The notes under the pieces: model-generated | The model's input: the letters and a program-made list of their open reading frames with translations, nothing else | Told to the model about the DNA's origin: nothing | The model's database searches: none | Translations under genes and position numbers: made by a program | Origin: Pyropia yezoensis | Taxonomy: Eukaryota; Rhodophyta; Bangiophyceae; Bangiales; Bangiaceae | NCBI GenBank assembly: GCA_009829735.1 | Contig: CM020618.1 | Location: forward strand, 15,544,568-15,608,567 | DNA length: 64,000 nucleotides | Reading direction: 5' to 3' | Part shown: piece by piece, positions 20,328 through 31,587 of the stretch | Position numbering within the stretch: position 1 is the first letter of the stretch | Layout of the letters: every line of letters begins with the position of its first letter

Positions 20328-23300
20328 TCACGTTGAGGGAGGGCTGTTAGGGTCTATCTCATTCCGGGCACAGTATGCCCGGACCTTCTCAGCGGGAAGG
20401 TCCTCGACATACTCCCACGTATCATCCTTGGCTTTGTAGCCAAACCAACGCACCATCAACATGAGGCGGTCAGTGTCCTCATCCCAGCCGTGGTCGATGA
20501 ACTTATCGAACACGTACTCCTGCGGGCCCTGTTTGGCCGCAGGCAGTGAGGGGAGGCGCCACGCTTCCAACGCACTCGCCCAAGCTGGGTCGCCTGCAGG
20601 CGGTGGTGCAACTTTGACCACGTCCTGTCCGTTCACTGTGCGGACCCCATCGTCACTTTCGATGGTGAAGCGCCGCCCATCAGTACGAAGGACCTGGTAC
20701 GGCCCCATCGTCTGGAATACCAACTTACCCCCAGTTGGGGTGTGTGAGTGGACCAATACCCAGTCACCCTGCACGGGGACATGCTTGACGTTGCGCACTC
20801 GTTTGTCAAAGGTACGCTTGTAGCGTTTTTGTGCTTTGTCCATCTCAGCCCTGACTTTAGGGATGAGGTTTTCAAGCCTAGCAGCGAACTCCGCCTTACT
20901 CTCAGTAGGAGTAGGCGTCCTGCCACCATCCTCCCTAGCTGCGAGCGACCGCCGCACGGCAATAGACCGCACGCGACGGGGGGTCACAAAAGCGAGGGGT
21001 ACTTCCCCGGTAGATGAGTGAACCTGCGAAATGTAGGCAGTGGTAAGAATAGAAATGTATTGGTCCCACGTTTTCAGGTGCTCACTCACACAGTGGTGCA
21101 GCTGCCTAACAATAGTTTTGTTGAAGCGCTCCACCTGCCCATTAGTTTGTGGGTGGTAGGGGGTGGCATAGTTTGCCCGCACCCCCAACATATCCAGCAC
21201 TCCCTGAAACAGTACAGACGCAAATTGCGGTCCATTGTCCGATAGTGTACTATCCGGAATGCCATACGCGGCAACCCAGTGATCTAGGAAGGCTGGCACG
21301 ACCGACATGGCCGAGATCTCTGCCAGTGGGATCGCTCGCGTAAGTTTCGTGAAGCGGTCACAGATAACCAGGAGGTACTGGTTGCCCTCCTCGGTCACTG
21401 GCAGTGGCCCAAGGATGTCCATCGCCAACGCGGCGAAGGGCTCCTTGGCCGGGAACAATAGCATAGCCGTAGTAGGCCGCCGTTCCATGAGACGGTTCTG
21501 TGCACAACTCGTGCAGGCAGCCACCCAACTGTAGATGTCCACCACCATGGACGGCCAGTAGTACCTGGTCCTCAGGGTCCGGTACAGTTTACTAGACCCC
21601 AGGTGTCCACCTGTGGGAGCGTTATGCTCCCTCTCAAGGATACTGTCCTTGAGGGATGCGGGGACGACAAGTTGTTCGGTCCCCTGGAATACCCCCCTCC
21701 TCATGAGGAGGCCATCGTCTCCCAGAAAGAACCCCGTCTCCGCCACTGTATCCAGTGTATCCCTCTGCGACTTGCAGAAGGGATCCTCGGCCTGGGCCCT
21801 CACCACCTCGTCCAGGGACAGGGGCAAGTACTTCTTGTTCCCTGGCGCCTCGGGGTTCAACTCCTGACCCGAGCGCGTGACTACCCCCACGATGGGGATG
21901 TCCTCATCGACTGGGTTAGTGTCCAGCCCCTCGGTAGGTACCCGAGAGAGGCCGTCGGCAAGGGCATGTTGCCTGCCAGGTCGGTACTCAACATCAAAGT
22001 TGAAGGGTGCCAGTCGCACCCTCCACCGGTTGAGACGAGTGTTCGTACAGTCCGTCTTAAAGATGAACTGCAACGCGCGGTGGTCACAGCGGATGAGGAA
22101 CTTCTCACCCTCTAGGTAGTGACGAAGTGACGTCACCGCCCACACCACTGCGAGTCCTTCCAGCTCGGTGACTCCGTAGTTCTTCTCGGCCGAGTTCAGC
22201 CCCGTGCTGAAGTATCCCACCGGCAAGTACTTCTTGTCCGGCTGCTGCTGAAGCAACACACAACCAAGTTGGTGGTAGCTAGCGTCCACATCCAGGATGT
22301 AGTGGCCTCCCAACCTGGGAATAGCCAGGATAGGGGGCTTCAGCAGAAGGTCCCGAAGAGTCTCAAAGGATTCCTGCTCCACCCGACTTGGGAAAGGCAG
22401 GTTCTTCGGTAGCGTTGAGCTCACTAACTCATTCAACGGCTTCGCCACCTTGGCGAAGCCCTTGGTGAAACGTCGGTACACGCTACACATCCCGAGGAAG
22501 CTCCTCATCTGGGTCTGGGTCCGGGGGTGCTGAGCCTTACGGATGGCCCTCAAGTTCTTCTCGTTGACACTGAGACGCCCCGGACGGACAACATGTCTCA
22601 AGCATTCCACCTCTTGAGTGAACAGGAGGCACTTACTCGCCTTCAGTGACACACCGGCGTCAGCAAGTAGCTTGAACACCTGGCCAAGATGGCCAATGTG
22701 TTCCTCCGGACTTCGGGAGAACACAATGATATCGTCTAGGTACACGAGACAGATCTGCCACCGTACTCCGGCCAGAATCATGTCCATAGCGCGCTGAAAA
22801 GTTGCCGGCGCGTTACACAGACCAAACGGTAGACGCTTGCACTGGTAGGTACCTCAGTGACAGGTAAAGGTAGTTTTATGCCTGTCCTCTGGGGCAATGG
22901 GAATTTGCCAGTACCCCACGTTACAGTTCAGGGTAGAGAACACGTTCGCCTCCCCCAGAGAGTCCAGACAGTCGTCCATCCTAGGTAGGGGATAGCTGTC
23001 CTTCACCATGCTCTCGTTGAGCTTACGGTAGTCGATACAGAACCGGGGGGTCCCATCAACTTTGGGGACGATAACCACCGGACTCGCCCACTCGGCGTTA
23101 CTGGCCTCGATCACATCGAGGGCCTCCATGCGAGCAACTTGCTCCTTAACGAGGGCCCTTGAACGGGGTCCTCCCCTATACGGTTGTTGGCGTATAGGGG
23201 TTGCACCGGGCCTTAACTCGATCCGGTGTTGGGTAGCTCTCATGAGTCCCAATTGACCATCCCACAACTTGTGATATTGGTCCAAGAGGTGTTCAACTTG

Positions 23301-24260
23301 AACCCTCAACCTGGGTGGAACACCCTCCATGTTCACATGCGGCCGAGGAGAGGCGGCCGACTTGGCTTGATGCTTCTCCTTTCCGGACTTCGGGTCGCTA
23401 CTTGCGCCCGCGTTGAGGGTGACCGCTACTACCGGTCCCTCGTGTCGGTCGATATAGCCGAACTTGGCTCCCGACTTGAAGTACTTGGGCGACGAGCTCA
23501 GGTTCATCACTTGGATCCTCCACGGGACTCCGGATTTGGAGTTCATCGTGCCAAGGGCGACATGCACTTGGTGCTTGCGAGCAAGACGGGGGTGAGGGTG
23601 CACCAACCCGTTCCCCGTATAATCAGTTACAACATCAACGTGCGCCACCGAGTTGGGGGGCAATGTGACTTTACGGGCTAGACGCAGGGTAGCAGTAAAC
23701 CCTTCCCTCACAGAACAACCAAGCTTCGACTGTGAGACTGTCACAGGAGCCACAGACTTTCCCTTACCAAGGATGGGGATAGTCTCCCCATTCATCAACT
23801 TGACCCAATACTCAGGGCCACAAATCAAAGGCACTTATGTAACAACATAAGGGGTACCCAGAAGCAGGGGTACCGATATATTCTCACCTACTCCACAGGT
23901 CACGTCGACCTCATGGGTCCCCAACCTAGTTGGTAGGGTCACGGCTCCAACGATGGGAAGTACCCCACCATTGATATCGATCAGATGGTCAGCTTTAGAC
24001 TTCCAGCGTTGGAGCTTCATCTCCTTTGGTAATAGCGACTTGCGTATCAAGGAGGCTCCTGACCCGGTATCAAGTACGATACGGGCACAACAGGCGCGGC
24101 CGGGGGCAAGTTGCACCCGTCCAGCCACCTGGAAGTTCTCACCCGTCAGCACCGCGATGACCCGACGTGGGTTTACGTTCTTGGGGAGTCCTACCGGAGG
24201 TGGGCGGACTCCCTTCGGTCGCCGCAGTATCCGGCACGGTTGATTCGTCCTCTTGGCCCT
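20328..24260 (-). pseudogene. Ty3 pol: protease, RT, RNase H, integrase, chromodomain
   Basis: One minus-strand frame opens after a TAG at 24261. Protease shows VLDTGSGASLI (Asp codon 24069-24071) and PLLLGTPYV. RT has RFCIDYRKLNESM and VYLDDIIVFS (Asp-Asp at 22731-22736), but the first catalytic Asp is Asn (STLNCNVGYWQI). RNase H begins LDVDASYHQLGCVLL. Integrase has the HHCC finger and an intact Asp, Asp, Glu set (AMDILGP, LSDNGPQF, GQVERFNK). The end is a chromodomain (YVFDKFIDHG, LMVRWFGYKAKDDTWE), which in chromoviruses targets integration to modified chromatin. In-frame TAA at 23835-23837 and TGA at 22854-22856 break the frame, each looking like a single-base change. From 22787 to 20328 the frame is open for 819 codons. 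Confidence 0.93.
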
Positions 24261-24307
24261 CTAGGCCGAGGCTGCCGTTGTGAACTTCGGACGACCAGCT
24301 CCAACGG

Positions 24308-26254
24308 TCATTCGTTTCCCGCCGACTTGGCGTCCGAATCTGAGGACGAAGGGGAAGACGACGAGTCCGAGGACGACGTGTCCGCCTCCTTCGCCAAGGG
24401 TGTGGCGACCGCGACGACCGGTCGAGACCCACCCTCGCGGCGTGAACGTACTTCGTTCGTAGCCGACTTCTTACTCGCATTCCTCACAAGTTGTTTGATG
24501 CGTTTACTCAACTTGGGACAATCATATGCCCAGTGTCCATCGGAGTTGCAGTTCCAACACCGATTGTCTGTTCCGGGAGGGGTCTTCCCGACTGGGGAAG
24601 ACGAAGAGGTACCCGGGGAGGTTCCCACGGCAGCTAACACCCTCTCCTTGCGGATTCGGCGTGCCTCTCTCTACTCTCTGGCCTGGCGCGCCTCCTCACG
24701 TTCCTTGGCCAACTCGGCCTGACGCTCCTGGCGTTGTTCCTCCCGCAACTTGCGGTAGGTCTCGCCTCTGCGGTAGGCGAACCTAGCCAACTCGGCCAGG
24801 GTCGCCCGGGCAGGGTTATGTTCCCGGGTCTCCATCCGGACTGACCAATGGTGTCCCTCCACAAACCGACTCTTCACCACAGCTTGTGGATGAAGAAACC
24901 CACAAAGATTGTTGAGCTTACGGACTCGCTCCGCAAAGGTCAACTCGTCCTCCGCCTCTTCCTGATGGGCTTGCGTAAACTACTCGACTTGAGAAGCCAA
25001 CGCCTCTTCATCAACCATGGCCCTCAACAACCAGTTGACAAGCTCCAAATAGGACGTCACCTCCCCAGCGCCTCCACTTGAGGAGCTGGGCATGACGGAC
25101 ATAAGTTCTGTCCGCGGGTCTCCCTTCGTAAACTCCTGTAGCATGTAAAAAGCCATGCCTTCACTTATGGCATTGTCGTCACAGGCTTTTGCAAAACGAC
25201 GTAGGAACTCAAAGACACGGAGGGGGGGAGTTCCATCCCACTCCGCTTTGTGCCCAAAAGAATGAAGCGCATTCTTCTTGGCACGGCCCATGGCTCGGGC
25301 CTGGTCAGGACCATACGCCACCGACTTGTTGTGGAGGGCGTAGGTCTCACAATCAAAGATCCTCTGGTAGACCGGGTTGGCTACCTGGATCTTGGGCGGC
25401 ACCTCACGTTGAGGGAACAGCCGCTGTGGCACTGGGGTAAGCTGCCCCTCAGTGCCCATAGTCTGGCGCGGCGCGCTTGGTGTAGCCGCCGGCGTTTCCG
25501 GGGGAAACTCCCCCATGAAGGGCGTACGCCCCACCGAGTATGGTGTGGCTCCCTCGTTGGGAGTCACAGGTGTCGCCCCCTGTTCGGGGCGACCCGAGAT
25601 AGGCGTGAGGAGGGATTCCCCCTGCGCCTGCGGGCTCGAAAGCCCCGATCCGGTCTGGACATTAAGGCCATCTGGCAAACTCGCCACAATCTGATTCAGA
25701 ATAGTATTTGTCATCGTGACCACCAGGTCCGGCAAAGTCTGCCGCAACACATTGGTCGCCTTCCGACGGACAGTTTCCGCGAGGAGTGGATTGACGACTC
25801 CAGTTGAGTCTCGGTCCGCCTCCGGAAGTCCACCTGAGGGGTAACCACGTTCCTCAGGAGTCTCAACCGGGGGCATGGGCGCAAGCCCATCGCCGACCAA
25901 CGGAGGTCCGCCGTCCTCCAAAAGCCTAGTTGGCGACGGCTCCAAGCCAAAGTTGGCTCCAACCCGAGTGGAACCCGCGGGGACAGTCCTCACCCCTTGA
26001 GACGTTCCCGTTGAGTATACCACACGGTGGCCAGACTTCGGCCCACCCACATCAGAAGTGTCACCCGAGTGAACTCCCGACTGAGTCGGGGTGGCCTGTT
26101 GCCCGCCCGCTCTTCCAGTCCTGCTGGCTTGAGGGACCTCTAGTTCCTCTGCGACCCCAGGTAAACCCACCTGTGTCCCACCAGTATTCAAAGGCACTGA
26201 AGTACGTGCGTCACCCGTGTACTCCCCGGACGACGGGGGGTCCGAACTAGCCAT
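24308..26254 (-). pseudogene. Ty3 gag with zinc knuckle, two in-frame TAG codons
   Basis: The ATG at 26254 starts a 424-codon Gag: a Gly/Pro/Thr-rich N-terminus, then a capsid-like part (YALHNKSVAYGPDQARAMGR, later FEFLRRFAKACDDNA and AFYMLQEFTKGDPRTELM). It ends at a TAG at 24980. The same frame continues through a charged coil (REEQRQERQAELAKEREEA), a second TAG at 24671, then the knuckle CWNCNSDGHWAYDC (CX2CX4HX4C), to a stop at 24308. Pol lies in a different frame. The two TAGs are single codons in otherwise continuous coding sequence. They look like nonsense mutations, although readthrough cannot be excluded from sequence. Confidence 0.88.
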
Positions 26255-26353
26255 GTTGGCTGACGATCCGTATGACACGGTCCAAGTCCACCGTTCCTCT
26301 GAGACAGAGGGCCCCCTACACCCGGGTGCACCCGGAGGTAAAATTTACCTCTG

Positions 26354-26371
26354 TCCCCTGCTGCTCCACCA
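26354..26371 (-). other. Primer-binding site of the Ty3 element
   Basis: On minus, TGGTGGAGCAGCAGGGGA begins two bases inside the 5' LTR. It is complementary to a tRNA 3' end ending in CCACCA. The same sequence is at 3965-3982 in another element. Confidence 0.85.
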
Positions 26372-26373
26372 AA

Positions 26374-26841
26374 TGTGGCAAAAACCACTTACACACACGG
26401 CACCCAAGTTGGGGCGGTGTACAAGGGCTGCCTCCCGTGTCGGGGGAACCGGAAGAAGTGCAAGTCGCACACACTCTGTCCCTGTTGTGGGGCAAACCCC
26501 CCACTGACAAACAAGAGGATGGTGTGTGGTCCAACAGTTTCTTGGTCGGGACGGGGACGCAGGGCCAAGCCCCGCTGTCCCTCCCCTTATCCCCCCAGGG
26601 TCCCCTCAGAATCTCGCCACTCAGAATCTCCCACCCAGCACCTGCCCACCGGGCCACACGAAAATTCAAGACGATAAATGCAGAAAACCCTCAAATCCAA
26701 GTTGGATTTACTACTAAGCTAACTATCCCAAACGTAGGGAGTACGGACCCAAATGCAGGGGGAGGAACGGATCAGGCTAGTGGCCTGCCGCCCCTTGCAT
26801 GGCACGTGTTGCCCCCGTACCTGGGGGTCAATACTGCCACA
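26374..26841 (-). repeat. Ty3 5' LTR
   Basis: This 468-bp partner of 17459-17926 has the same TGTGGC...GCCACA ends. It is followed by the target repeat CTTGC. It should carry the gag-pol promoter; no TATA box was convincingly located. Confidence 0.97.
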
Positions 26842-26846
26842 CTTGC

Positions 26847-27930
26847 CGCAGTGCCAGCATCTGGCGGGGTCCACCCTCGGCGCGCGGCACACCTCTTCGT
26901 GCCCGCTCATGGCCGTGATCACTGGCGTCGTGCGGCACGCCATGTATGCCTCGTGCTCTGCGCACGTCATCACGACCATCGTGGCGTGCGGAGAAGACTT
27001 TATGGGGACGTCGCTCACCCACAGGTCGCGCATGGCGGTGGTCAGGGCGGTCACCGAGTTCATGCCGTTGACGCTGTGCATCGCTGCCGTCGGCTTTGTC
27101 GACACCTGCTGGTTGGCGTCGAGTCCGGCCGGGTCTAAGATGACCGCGGCGGCTGTCTTGTCGCCCATGGTGTACCCATTGTTCTTGCACTACGCCAGCG
27201 CCAAGGCCATGGTGGCCAGGTACGTTTCCATGGACGCGTCGCCACGGTACGTTTTGATGAGCTTGCGGTAGGCCGTGTGTCCGCGGTTGCTCTCGCTGCC
27301 GCCAAACGCCGCGCGGAGGGCGTCGAGGAGGAGCGTGTGTCCGTTATTGGTGATGAGAGTGGAGACGGAGACCGTGCGGCACGCCTCGTGGGCCACCCCT
27401 GACAGCCCCATGCGCATGGCGCCGCCCTTATTGTTGTCCGCGAGCGTGGTCATGAATAGCAACACCTGGACGTCCTCTTCGTACTGGACGAAGCCGTCAG
27501 GCCCCGCCCAGAAGGGGGCCTTGCTGTTGACCTTGCCGTCCACGGCCGCGACACTGGCGGCAGCGGGGCCGTTGTTGGCCGGGGGCACCATGGCTGCCGG
27601 CGTGGTGGGTAACGTTGTTGCGGTCGACGTCCCGCCGGTGATTGCCGTGTTGCTCGGGCTGTTGCCTGTCCTTGTCCCCGCAGTTTGCGAACGGGTCCGC
27701 CGTGGAATTGTGGGCGCTGTGGTGCCGGGACAATCACACACGTAAGGTGTGCGGCAAGCAGCGACAGGCCCGTCGCGGCGTGCCCAGGTGTAGCAGAAGG
27801 TCGCTCCCGCGAGGGGAAGTTGGTGCAGGTGGGTGTCGTACAGGCCAGGTGTGCCCGCCGTGGTCGGCCTGCCCGTGGAGCGAAGGGAAGCCCACGTGCT
27901 CGATGCGGCGCGTGGGTCTGGACAAGGTGA
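26847..27930 (-). pseudogene. Copia gag, ending in a zinc knuckle split by the Ty3 insertion
   Basis: Reading leftward from inside the copia 5' LTR, the likely start is the Met of MVPPANNGPAAAS (about 27590). The core reads YEEDVQVLLFMTTLAD and SGVAHEACRTVS, then YRGDASMETYLATMALALA, and meets an in-frame TAG at 27190-27192. The frame resumes as CKNNGYTMGDKTAA and reaches RCWHCGK at 26847. Across the Ty3 insertion the knuckle completes as CWHCGKTGYVCREC, with Tyr at the usual His position. The decay and the split both show that the Gag is dead. Confidence 0.82.
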
Positions 27931-27947
27931 GCAAGTGCGAGCTACCA
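27930..27947 (-). other. Primer-binding site of the copia element
   Basis: On minus, TGGTAGCTCGCACTTGCT starts at the base next to the 5' LTR end. TGG plus tRNA complement at this position is typical. It fixes the element's orientation as right to left. Confidence 0.75.
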
Positions 27948-28384
27948 TGAAAGAAAAAAGATTTGTCTTCTTGTTGCCTATCGCCATCCCCGCTTCCTCC
28001 CATCTCTTCTCGCTGCCTATATACCTAGTCGTTCCCCCTGCCGCCGTGCCTACCTCGCGCGCCCGCGCTGCACCTCGCGCCCGGTGTGCCGCGCCGCACA
28101 TGCCGCCCCACCCGCTCAGTGCGCATTGCCGCGCGGGCGCCGGGCACCCGCCCGATGGCGCGCACCCAGCACCGGCAACCCCTCTCTCCTTCCGCTGCTG
28201 CTGCCGTGTGGCAGCCCGTCTTGTGTCTGCACCCCGTGGCACTCTCTCTTCCGGATGCACCACGGCTCCCCCTCCCAATCAGGGAGGCGCCGCTCATTGC
28301 GTCGCGTGGCGTCCGTCGTGGACGCACGGGCCGAAACGGTCGCGGCCTCGTGTGGCCGTGCCCGCCGCCGCGCAATAATTCACA
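27948..28384 (-). repeat. Copia 5' LTR
   Basis: This 437-bp partner of 13281-13717 starts TGAAAGAAAA, ends TTCACA and is followed by the target repeat TCTTA. Confidence 0.93.
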
Positions 28385-29329
28385 TCTTATTCCTCCTCCT
28401 CATCTTCCGTACCTTCGGAGCCTTCACCGCTGGCTCCACTACCTCCACTCGTAGCATCCCTGACCCTGACTTGGCGTCGACCCGGGTTGGCGACCAACGG
28501 ACACCAGGTGCCAGAACACGCTCGACCAATCAAACCGACACTGCACGACCCTTGCACGTCCACTTTTTGCGGGACACACAATAGCTGGGACGCTCCCGAG
28601 ATGTCCCAAGCGTAAACAGCCTGCGCTGAGTCCGTTTCTGTGGTCAAAATAAGCAGGAGACCACGGGAAGTACCAAAAAAACGGACCCGAAAAAGTGGCT
28701 CGAATGAACCCAGTCGTCTCAAATGAGCCGGTCGGTAGACTAAACGCGAAAGTTTAGGCCCCACAGTCCTTGCGGCTATCAACACAATAGAGCAGGCCAA
28801 CCATTACGTATGTAGCACCCCACCATCAACTCCCGCCCGGTTGACCGATAAACGCTCTGCCAGCACCAGAAAGAGTTGGGACGCAGAGATGGTGGACAGC
28901 AAGAACGACTTGACATAATCGAACGAATTGCTTAACCAAAGACGGGGTCCCTGTTGGCTAACTGATCTGGCAGACACTTCCATGCTCACGTGTGACTGGG
29001 TCCAGAGGTTGTTCCGCAGGTCTGCTCGTTCGATCGGTCGTTTGAGAAATGGGAAGGATCCGCAGCCAGTGGGCACGTGATACCACGCTGTTTCGTTATT
29101 CAAGGTCGAGCTTGTGGGTCTGGGCGGACGCATTTCATTGGTTGACAGCCACGGCAGACGCCCTGAGTCTCTGGTCAGATAGCTCTCTGAGGGAGCGGAG
29201 AGAGGACCAAGAAACACAAGCGGGCACCTGAGGCCAGACAGGAAGCTCGTGTGTGTCAAATGTCGACCACTCTCACTGAGATCCAAGGTTCCCGTGGACT
29301 GACAGAAAAGCACAACACACGTGCTTTTA
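28385..29329. other. No gene recognised; MITE fragment and dispersed repeat
   Basis: Positions 28449-28495 repeat sequence also found at 3457-3500. Positions 28522-28582 are the right half of a MITE of the family at 51394 (CGACCAATCAAACC through CACTTTTTGCGGGAC). The rest shows no family-level coding signal. Confidence 0.5.
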
Positions 29330-29449
29330 TTGTGCGTCCCGTAAAAAGTGGACGTGCGCGGGTCGTGTAGTGTGGGTAAGATTGGTCCAGTGGCCGATAA
29401 TTGACATGATCTCGACACGAGCACGTCCACTTTTTAGGGGAGGCACTAG
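29330..29449. mobile_element. MITE, family A
   Basis: A ~120-bp element has inverted ends GTGCGTCCCGTAAAAAGTGG and GCACGTCCACTTTTTAGGGG. The interior carries GATTGGTCCAGTGG like the copies at 51394 and 52359. It has no coding capacity. The right end is slightly decayed. Confidence 0.8.
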
Positions 29450-29703
29450 AGAAGAGACCGAGGTGACCAAGAAATGTTTTTTTTTTTCTGAGTGCTTCTG
29501 TTCTCTCTGAGCTACGAGCGAGAAAAGCCCTACGGACTGTAAGTGTCGCTCCGGGAATGTCGACCAGTCCATTAAGCCAATGGAAACACCCGGATCTGCG
29601 ATCAACCTGGGTCTGCGGCGCATGGTGAGCGAATCAATCATGCTGAGTGTAGCACGACCACGCACATTGGGCCACCTGGGTGCTATTTGACGCCGTCAGA
29701 AAT

Positions 29704-30158
29704 ATTGCAGTACCCCGAATTTTGTCTCATGGCGACAATAACAATAACAGGCCCACAACAGCCCAATGGCATGCCTCTGATGGAGCACCACTGGCCAATG
29801 AGTGCTCCGCGTTAGTGTGGAAACACTGCGATATGAGACTTTTTCGAGATTTCTGCCGACATCGAAGGAGGGAACAGGCATCGCATGAACCAGCTGCGAC
29901 ACCTCCCAGTGTTCTTGGGTGGATCGGGCCGATATAGAGGGAAATCCGCCGAGATCGTGAGAGAAAACAACAGCTGTCTGACCAACCAGCGTTGGGCACC
30001 AGATCCGCAGCGACTGCAGCCAATCATCGCTTGATTACAAGGAAAGCCTCACAGCATGCTATTGGTCCGCTGCGAGCTCCCAGCACGCGGTTGGCTCATG
30101 GCCTTGTTGTCACGCTGTTGCTCTTGTGTCCATGAGACAAAATTCGGGGAACTACAAT
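29704..30158. mobile_element. Foldback/MITE-like element with ~29-bp inverted ends
   Basis: CCCCGAATTTTGTCTCATGG (29713-29732) recurs inverted at 30130-30149, and flanking bases extend the match to about 29 bp with a few mismatches. TA lies just outside the core on both sides, as in Tc1/mariner-type target sites. The ~450-bp interior has no recognisable ORF, so it is non-autonomous. Confidence 0.7.
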
Positions 30159-31587
30159 ACACTCTGAAGTAGAGAAAAAGCACAGCGTGGAGGGCGTCGA
30201 CCCCCAGGTGTTGATGCTGGACCAGACAGTGGACAACGTATATGTCCATCTGCTGGTGGAAGGTCTCACGCTCAGGTCATGTGTGCTTCTCGTGCTGTGG
30301 GAAGCAAGCAGCGGAGAAAAATACATCCTTCAAGAATCGGCCTTCTTGGGGCCGTCAGGCGGGTCGACGTTTCCGGCCCTGGTCGACTTTTGGCACCTGC
30401 TAGCTAGGGGGCGGACATGCTATCCATGAACCATCACAAGCGCTATGGTACGTTGCGGAAAAAAGATACATCGAGGATGTTCTCAGCTCGGGCCCAGGAG
30501 GCAGACCCCCCGTGGAAGGGTCCATGGCTGCCATGCTGACAGAGCATGCTGACACGGCCTTGCGCAATCACGCGGTCGCGCGCTCCCATGGCACTTGACA
30601 ATGGAGAGAACCCCCGTCAGCAGCACCTTGAGGGCACCGGCAACTAATGGCCCTCAACTGGCGCCATCCTTTTCGGAAACATTTGCATGTCTCGGGCGTT
30701 CGTTGGGGCCCATGTAGGAACTGAGGCTTGGAAGCGGGGTGGTCGATATTAGAGTGGTTCCGAGGGACGTGCGGAGGGCGTTTTTTTCAGACCCTTTTTC
30801 CGTGTGCGAGAGCTCGACCGTCAAATGTGCTGCTGGGGCGGTAAATGTTCCATGGCATAAGCTCGCGTGATTGGCCGACTGCAGCTCTCCGGCGCCTCGT
30901 GCACGTTGCGTGTGAAGGCCGACAGCTGGGAATGATGGCAGCTGCCTGTGTGCAAGTGCCACGCCCCGTCCCTCACCTGCACCCGCGCCGCAAGCGGGAG
31001 CATCGCGCAGACCCACGGCCTCGGCGGCGCCACAGCCCTCCCCCCCCCCCCCCCCCCCCCGCCCACCCCCCCGCTTTCCACCCTGCAGGTGCCACCCCGC
31101 CCCCCTGCGAGCGGTGGCGGCCACCATCGTGGCCATCTGCCGCGAGGTTGCGGTGAGTGACGTGTTTTTTGGGTTGGCACGCAACAGAGGGACTGGGGAC
31201 ACGCCTGCCTTCCATATCAACGTTGGCGTTCTCTTTCTCCGCGCCCCCCCCGCGCCCCCTCCCCCCAATTCGTCCCGCCAGCGCTTCTCCTCCATCCAGT
31301 TATCTTCTGCCGCAGCCCCCCGTCTCCCCTCCGCGCCCATCTCCATCGTTCTCATCCTCCCTCCGTCCCCCCCCTCCCGCCCTCCCCAAAGCCGGCCATT
31401 CCCCTTCCCGCCGCCGCGTCCCATCGTGTGGATGATCCACCCTCCATCATCCATGCTGACCGCCGCGCGGCCACCTACACCGACGCGACCACAACCGCGG
31501 CCGCCACCACCCCGCCGGCGCTGGCCGTCAAGCTCCCCCCCCACTCCCTCCCTCCCTCTCCCCCGGGCCCACTTAGCCCGCGTGAAG
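30159..31587. other. No gene recognised; poly-C/Pro-rich frames
   Basis: The long frames at 30654-31544 and 31114-31770 consist largely of Gly, Pro or Arg runs made by C/G tracts (for example 31040-31060). No conserved domain is seen. Confidence 0.45.

Larger units (their letters stand above)
17459..26841 (-). mobile_element. Full-length Ty3 chromovirus with antisense genes, inserted in copia gag
   Basis: Two 468-bp LTRs (17459-17926, 26374-26841) differ at only about seven positions by eye. They are flanked by the 5-bp repeat CTTGC (17454-17458, 26842-26846). The element is 9,383 bp. Minus-strand order is LTR, primer-binding site, gag, zinc knuckle, protease, RT, RNase H, integrase, chromodomain. 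A second coding block on plus (18265-20173) starts near the 3' LTR and ends 155 bp from the pol stop. Integrase after RNase H plus a terminal chromodomain defines a Ty3 chromovirus. Gag and pol each carry in-frame stops, so this copy is defective despite its young LTRs. It split the copia zinc-knuckle codons for Gly-Lys. Confidence 0.97.
13281..28384 (-). mobile_element. Ty1/copia LTR retrotransposon, split by two later Ty3-family insertions
   Basis: Two 437-bp LTRs (13281-13717 and 27948-28384) begin TGAAA and end TTCACA. They are flanked by the 5-bp direct repeat TCTTA (13276-13280 and 28385-28389). A primer-binding site starts directly inside the right LTR, so the element reads right to left. 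Between the LTRs are Gag, zinc knuckle, protease remnant, integrase, reverse transcriptase and RNase H in copia order. Removing the Ty3 element and the solo LTR with one TSD copy each leaves about 5.24 kb, a normal copia size. The LTRs differ visibly from each other (for example at 13325-13350 versus 27992-28017), so this is the oldest layer. In-frame stops, frame changes and a missing RT N-terminal part make it inactive. Confidence 0.93.

Noticed and set aside
27833..28378. ORF shared with 13280-13711 (FLLPIAIPAS...)
   Set aside because: Both are the copia LTRs read through; not proteins.
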